Shown piece by piece: positions 58,681 through 64,000 of a DNA stretch of 64,000 nt; the stretch's first letter is position 1, and every line of letters starts with the position of its first letter. The notes beneath the pieces are model-generated. The model searched no databases and was not told where the DNA came from. It saw only the letters and a list, made by a program, of their open reading frames with translations. The DNA lies in assembly GCA_002796755.1 (NCBI GenBank), contig PHFE01000095.1, positions 1,193,557-1,257,556 on the forward strand, in the 5' to 3' direction. Position numbers and translations under genes: made by a program. The DNA is from Paracorniculantispora psalliotae. Its lineage: Eukaryota > Ascomycota > Sordariomycetes > Hypocreales > Cordycipitaceae.

Positions 58681-61145
58681 ATGGCGATGAATCCCAACGC
58701 CGCCATGGCCAACATGAACCCCATGGGCGGACCTGTCGGAAGCGCGCCCATGCCGATGATGAACAACGGCGGCATCAACCCCCAGGCCGCCGCTGCCGCT
58801 AGACAGCAGCAGCTCAACGAAAACCAGCGCGTTGTGCTCAACACCTACATCTACGAGTACTTCCTCCGATATGGCATGTTCGACTGCGCCCGTGCTCTTC
58901 TTTCTAGCGACCAGCCAGTCAACGTCAAGGACAAGAATGGCAACACTGTCAACGGTGCCGGTGATGACGCGATGGACACCGATTCGAAAGACGACATTGA
59001 TTCCAAGACGCCAGAGGACCTGCCCGCTCCCAAACTACCTATGCCTGCGTCCGATACCTCTTTTCTCTACGAATGGTTTTGTCTGTTCTGGGACATCTAC
59101 AACGCGCAGCGCGCCAAGGGTAGCGGTAACGGAACGATTAACCAATATGTCGCACATACTCAGGTAAGCTGCTTACACCATGCACTTCTCAACCGGAGAA
59201 GGCTACAGTACTAACCCTCAAAAGGACATGTTTCGCAATATGCGACCTGATGCTCAGCAAGCCTATCAAGCCCAAATGGTCCGCAACATGCAACAGCAGG
59301 GCGGTATGGCCGGCATGAAGGGTAACCTGGCCCGTGCAGCCATGGCTAACAACCAGAAGTAAGTTGACATGTTCTCGAGTAAACCAGCGATTTGGCTAAC
59401 CAAGAAAGTCCGCAAATGATGCTCCAGGCCAAGCAGAACCCAATGCAGCGAGATCCCTCCAACATGAACGCGAACCAGGAACGACCATCGTCACCTGCAA
59501 CTGGTGGCGATAACGCCGCTTCTCCCTCTGCTAAGCGTCCACGCACTGATGCCGGTACGTGGCCTCGAATTTTTGAGCCAAGCAGACAGCTAACCTTGCC
59601 CTAGGCCCAGGAATGACCCCCCAGCAGCTCGCCAACACTCCCGGCGCCCAGGCGGTACATCAACTTCTCGCTCAGAACGGCATTAACCCCAGCCATCTCA
59701 GTGCTCAACAGATCGCTTCCCTCGCTAGCACTCCTCCTCACGCCCAGGCCAAATCTATCGCAGCCTACATGGCAACTATGCAATCGCACCACGGAAAGCA
59801 GATTGGAGGCCAGCCTGGCATGCCCAACGTCCCCAACCCAGCCAATCAAGGCTCTCCCATGGTCCAGCAAGCACCTGACGGAAGCACACTAAACACCTTC
59901 TATAATGCTCCCGAAATTGGCGGTGCGATGCGCCCGGGCCCTCCTGGTAACAACGGTCAGGGCGCCGGGAGCAACCACGCGCTTCAGGACTACCAGATGC
60001 AGCTGATGCTTCTGGAACAACAAAACAAGAAGAGGCTCATGATGGCTCGCCAAGAGCAGGATAACTTGGGTGGTAGCGGAATGCCCCGAGATGGCCCCCC
60101 CGGCCCAGGACCCAATGGCCAGTTCCCCGACACTTCACCACAGGCGATGCGAAGTGGCGCGTCGCCAAACCCTGGCGACCAGATGAAGCGAGGCACACCT
60201 CAGATGAACAACTCGGGCATCCCGTCTCCTGTTCCGGAAGGTGGTCAATCGCGAGACTCGCCCAACCCTGGCATGAATTTTATGAGTAACCAAGTGGACC
60301 CCAGCATGGCACCGCACTTCTTCAAGGGAATGGAAGGCAACATGGCTGGCGCCCAAGCTCAGATGAATGGCATGCGTCCCCCAAGCTCGCACCCTGGCCA
60401 ACCCTTCAATCAACAGCAGATGATGGCCGCCAGGGCAGCACAGGGCCAGGGCCAGCAGTGGCAGCCCGGTCCTAACGGACAGATGGTTGGACAGGGTATG
60501 CCTCAAAACCCGCAAGGCCAGGGCACCCCTCAGGCACGGGCTATGCCTCCTCCGTCCGCCCCTGCTGGAGCTGCGGCGAACGCCAACAACAGGACAACAG
60601 CCTCTCCTCAGTCTTCGGCAGCGGCACCGCCCACACCTAACCAGGGCACAAAGGCTGCGCCCAAGAAGAAGGAAACCAAGGCCTCCAAGAGCAAGGCCGC
60701 CCAAAAGAACAAGGCTGCAGCTGCGAATGCTGCTGGCGCTACACCGGCCGCTGATGGTGACGACTCTGCTCAACCGGCTACCCCCATGACACCATCCTTC
60801 AACAAGGCCGCCTCGAACCAGAGCAACGCTGCCCCCGCCACAACCGCCCCGGTTGCCAGCGCTCCTGCTGCTGCTGCTCCGGTACAGGGCGATCTCGGCC
60901 AGAACGGTCTCGGTGCAGACAACTACATGGTACGGAGAGGCGACATTGATGTTATAAACACAGGTACTAACAATTGGCAGGTTAACTTCCCTGACATGGA
61001 ATTCACCAACCCTCTGAGCTCGGGTGATGTGCTGAACGATTTCGACTTTGACTCGTTCCTGCACGACAATGAAGGCAACACTGAAGCATTCGACTTCAAC
61101 GGCACATTCCCCTCAATGGAGAATCATGAGATTGGTGCAGAATGA
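58681..61145 (+). CDS. LisH-domain transcriptional regulator (Som1/SomA, Flo8-like)
   Basis: Five exons: 58681-59163, 59225-59358, 59409-59554, 59605-60929 and 60981-61145 (introns 61, 50, 50 and 51 bp), giving 750 aa. The last intron (GTACGG donor, ACTAAC branch, GCAG acceptor) is a stop-free multiple of three and would be missed in an ORF view. After a Met/Asn/Gly-rich start, a LisH motif lies at about 51-76 (VVLNTYIYEYFLRYGMFDCARALL), then an SFLYEWFCLFWDIY block conserved with Flo8. The rest is Gln/Met/Pro/Ala-rich with a Lys/Ala-rich patch near residues 615-645. It ends with an acidic-hydrophobic FDFDSFLHDN segment like an activation domain. Known relatives (MoSom1, SomA, yeast Flo8) act below cAMP-PKA in adhesion, conidiation and virulence. 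Confidence 0.88.
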
Positions 61146-61733
61146 TGAGATAAGATGACCCAGGCCGGGGGTTCCACCTCGCTGGCTGAGCTCTCGGTCA
61201 TCAAATTCCCCCGCTGTTTGTTTTTTTCTTGAAAAAAAATCTTCCCTTTTTTCCCTTTGCGATTTTTTGCCTGTTTCCATTATCTTTGGGTCAGACTTAA
61301 TAGGGCATCATTTTTCATAACGGCGTTTCTATGGATCTAAATCATGGTCATGCGGCGATTGGGTCTGGCGGGTGCCATTTTCCGCGTAACGAAAGACTCG
61401 AGCTGGTATAAGAGTTGTTGGTATTTACTTTTTGGTGGTCAATCTTGTATTTTTTCCCCTCTTCTCCGAACTCTGTTTCCTTAACTTGTTCCATTTTTCC
61501 TATACTGCGGTTTTTACTTTTTTTTTTAACACTCTGTCACTTTTGCGGTTTTTGTCTTGTTCAGTGCAGCTTTGACAACGGACAATTGATTATTTCGATG
61601 GAGCGCGCTCAATCTCTTGTAGAAGAAAATTCATGTTGGGACATTTTGTTTCATTAGCATCTAGATCGCATAACATGATTGTGTTCGTAAGACTTTCGGA
61701 TCGGCCATCTCGGCACTTGATATTGCGTTGCCA
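61146..61733. other. Convergent 3' intergenic region
   Basis: It lies between the LisH gene (+) and the unknown gene (-), with conspicuous T-rich runs at about 61215-61260 and 61500-61530, consistent with 3' UTR sequence. No gene is seen. Confidence 0.6.
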
Positions 61734-62611
61734 TTAGGCAGAAGACAGCCCCCCGTCGCCTAGTCGATTACCCAGCTGCACAATGGTGTTTTCGTAAATG
61801 CGGGCAGCGTCGAGATGGAGGCGGTCTTCGTCAATGTCCCAAGTAGCAGCGCCCATGCTCTCCGACCCTTGCGCCGTCGACTCCAAGCCAAGTTCGTCAT
61901 CATCATCGTCCTCGCTATCTTCCTCGTCGTTGCTATCGTCCTCATCCTCGTAATCGCCCCGATCGTTGCTGAGAATCTCCACCATGAGCACGCGCGTTTG
62001 CTCAACCAGGCTCCGGCAGCGCACCATGTCGGTTGTAGTCATGCCGCCGCGCAGGCCATTTTCAAACCCGGGCAGCGTTTCCTGGGTTTCGACGTCCTGC
62101 CCGCATAACAGACTGGCGAAGCAGTGGTCCAGCTTGCCAAGGAGCTGGAACGTAGCCTTGGGCGCGGCGGGAAAAGAGCGCACGTATTGGGTAAAGTCAC
62201 TGGCTAGTTTCAGCAGGAACGGTATTTGTAACGATGCTAAAGCTGTTAGCTTTTGCCCGAAATTTACAGCCTCCTGACAAAATGGTCTGACTTACGTGTT
62301 CCTGAGAGCCATAAAACATTCACCACTCCATCTAATTCCTTGGCCACTTCGGTGAAGTTGGTGAAGCCAACAACTGTATCGGCGGGATCCGGGGCGCCAA
62401 ACTTCTTTACGTATCGACGTGATATATTTAACAATTTGTCCTCGACATAGCGCCGTACCATGCCTTCTTTGCTGGACCCGGGGTTTAATGCCGATTTTCT
62501 GGGATGAGGCAGCGCTGGCCCAGCTCGTGATGATGTCGTCGACGGAGTGGGGGAAAGCAAGCCACTCGGTGGGATGAACCCCCCGGGTTGATGTGTAGAG
62601 TCTCTCTCCAT
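61734..62611 (-). CDS. Conserved fungal protein, unknown function
   Basis: Exons 62296-62611 and 61734-62236 with a 59-bp intron (GTAAGT donor, CTAAC branch) encode 272 aa. A Pro/Ser-rich N-terminal 50 residues is followed by an all-helical core: VRRYVEDKLLNISRRYVKKFG, then FTEVAKELDGVVNVLWLSGT, then SLQIPFLLKLASDF across the splice and LLGKLDHCFASLL. An acidic Asp/Glu run lies at about 200-225, before a short helical C-terminus. The core looks conserved in ascomycetes, but no catalytic motif or named domain is recognised. It shares a 314-bp divergent promoter with TOM6. The start is the first ATG in this frame. Confidence 0.78.
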
Positions 62612-62925
62612 ATGAAGGATGGATATGCGTCAGTAAAAGATGTTCTCCTTCTATTAAGCCAGAAATGACGATCAATAAGGCCAAAAGCTGGGTGATGAAG
62701 TCGTCAAGTTGGACTGTGTTAGTGGCCAAGCTAGCGCCTGGAGCTGTCTGGCGCTGGAACCCCAGCAAAGCGCCACAAATCACCCTTTTATATGTGGGGC
62801 TGTCATGGAAAGACTTGGGCGCATCAATTTTTGGTCGCCGCCAGCTTTTTTCGTCGTCATCCAACGCCCGTCGCATTCAATCACGAACACACCCGACCTC
62901 ACGCAATCGCACGACACTATTCACA
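62612..62925. promoter_or_regulatory. Shared divergent promoter region (unknown gene / TOM6)
   Basis: The 314 bp between two outward-facing start codons; no individual element is assigned. Confidence 0.5.
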
Positions 62926-63215
62926 ATGGCCCCTAACAGAAGAGTTCTGGTCGAGAAGCAGGGCCGCCGCGGCGCCGCCCCCAAGGGCTACATCGCCTCG
63001 ACCTACGACGCCCTGACGTCCCCCGACAACGCCTCCGTCGTGCGCAGCATTGCGCTCTTTGGCGTGAGTGATCTGTCCATCATCGCATCTTTGTTCGCCG
63101 CTAGATGCAGACAAGACGATATGATGCGGCGCATGCGGAACGCTGGACTAACAAACTACAGGTTGCCGTCACCTTCCTCAACAGCCCCTTCAGCGACTTT
63201 CTTCTGCCTGCGTAA
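62926..63215 (+). CDS. TOM6: Mitochondrial import receptor subunit Tom6
   Basis: Exons 62926-63063 and 63162-63215 with a 98-bp GTGAGT...CAG intron encode 63 aa, the family's usual size. A basic N-terminal segment (MAPNRRVLVEKQGRRG) precedes the signature SPDNASVVRSIALFG and a C-terminal hydrophobic anchor VAVTFLNSPFSDFLLPA, which matches the fungal Tom6 pattern closely. Tom6 is a small tail-anchored protein of the outer mitochondrial membrane that stabilises the TOM40 core complex. The intron is phase 0 and lies between the conserved motif and the anchor. The gene is easily missed because neither exon is long. It is divergent from the unknown gene at 61734. Confidence 0.88.
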
Positions 63216-63905
63216 GCTATGCCCCTTCGTTCTTTGCTGTGGCCGTGTCTGACAAAATGGCTTTCAGGCAGTAGATAATTCGCATAACAATTACGATTAC
63301 GATCAAACGCGGTCGGCGCAAAACTGTCGAGACACCCCTATATGATGGCAACAGCCAGCATTTGCTGCGCTGGCGGACAGCGCATCGCCGGCCGGCTGGG
63401 ACCAAGCACTGTACGATTATAAAGAGGGAAAAAAAGAATATTGGATGTTGTATATTATTTGTCGCTTCTATCGGGCATCGGCGGAGTTTGACCTCGAGAG
63501 CAATTCTGGGATGCTGGCCTCATGAGCATAGCACCCTCTAGATGTGAATAGACACACTCTACTTGCATATCCTGAAACAGGTGCACGACATACTTTCGGC
63601 AGTTAAATGGCCAGTGGCTTGGATGACCAACCAATTGTGGCCGACGCCGACGCCAATCTGATGCAAGGGCATTGGCAACCCTCCTGCGGCTCTTGCCCTC
63701 CCTTGCTTGGTGTCAAAACAGATCCCAAGACACGGCCACCGCAACAACACACTTTACCTACGCTTTGTCCCCGTTCGCATAAATCGACATTTTTGTCGCT
63801 TTCATCTCTCCCTATTGTCGTATGCAACATTGCAGACACTTTTTTTCCCCTTCGGCTTAAAACATCACCCTATTGTATAGCACCAATAAATGCCTAGTTC
63901 GGATC
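63216..63905. other. Intergenic DNA before the right-edge gene
   Basis: No convincing gene was found. The last 200 bp are pyrimidine-rich on the plus strand, like a promoter and leader for the gene starting at 63906. Confidence 0.5.
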
Positions 63906-64000
63906 ATGGCAACGGTGGCGTACAGCGGCCACTCTCGGCCACCAGGCGACCACATGGCCACCTTTGACGGCGCCAACACGATGCCTAGACGTGGACTGGC
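63906..64000 (+). CDS. 5' end of a gene truncated by the window edge
   Basis: From ATG 63906 the frame stays open to the last base (31 codons plus 2 nt), beginning MATVAYSGHSRPPGDHMA. It follows a T/C-rich stretch of the kind seen before other plus-strand starts here. No family can be assigned from so little sequence. Confidence 0.45.
   Translation, partial: MATVAYSGHSRPPGDHMATFDGANTMPRRGL

Noticed and set aside
60135..61064. 309-codon minus-strand frame opposite the LisH gene
   Set aside because: Antisense shadow of a Gln/Pro-rich coding region; low complexity and without domains.

Overview
The window looks like nuclear DNA of a filamentous ascomycete, most likely a sordariomycete and probably Hypocreales. 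The basis is short GT-AG introns (mostly 47-70 bp) with CTAAC/CTGAC branch sites, dense genes on both strands, pyrimidine-rich leaders and gene families typical of moulds. Species cannot be fixed by eye. I rebuilt 18 spliced gene models by matching donors, branch sites, acceptors and reading phase, plus one small doubtful ORF and one gene running off the right edge. No tRNA, rRNA, CRISPR array or intact transposon was recognised. There is one 37-base N gap at 58391-58427.

Left part (1-16 kb): a secreted proteinase K-type subtilase (+) converges on a Gfo/Idh/MocA oxidoreductase (-). A small doubtful ORF and a five-exon Zn2Cys6 transcription factor (-) follow, then about 7.7 kb without a convincing gene. 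Middle-left (16-34 kb): a patatin-like protein (-) whose nucleophile serine position is glycine stands divergently, across about 6 kb of empty DNA, from a caspase-like domain fused to C2H2 zinc fingers (+). Next come a secreted GH31 alpha-glucosidase (-) and a hexose-type MFS transporter (-), a plausible sugar-release and uptake pair.

Right part (35-64 kb) is mostly housekeeping: a large polytopic membrane protein (-); MCM2 (-), divergent from a UBR7/Mlo2-type UBR-box protein (+) over a promoter with four MluI cell-cycle boxes; a coiled-coil protein (-); a seven-knuckle Gis2/CNBP-like protein (-); a two-TM membrane protein (-); the U5 snRNP WD40 protein (-), divergent from TRAPP subunit Bet3 (+); a LisH-domain Som1/Flo8-like regulator (+); a conserved unknown (-), divergent from TOM6 (+); and the first 31 codons of another gene at the edge.

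The observations most worth following are the caspase-like/C2H2 fusion, the patatin pseudoenzyme opposite it, the MCB cluster at MCM2, and two tiny coding exons: 5 nt in MCM2 and 9 nt in BET3.
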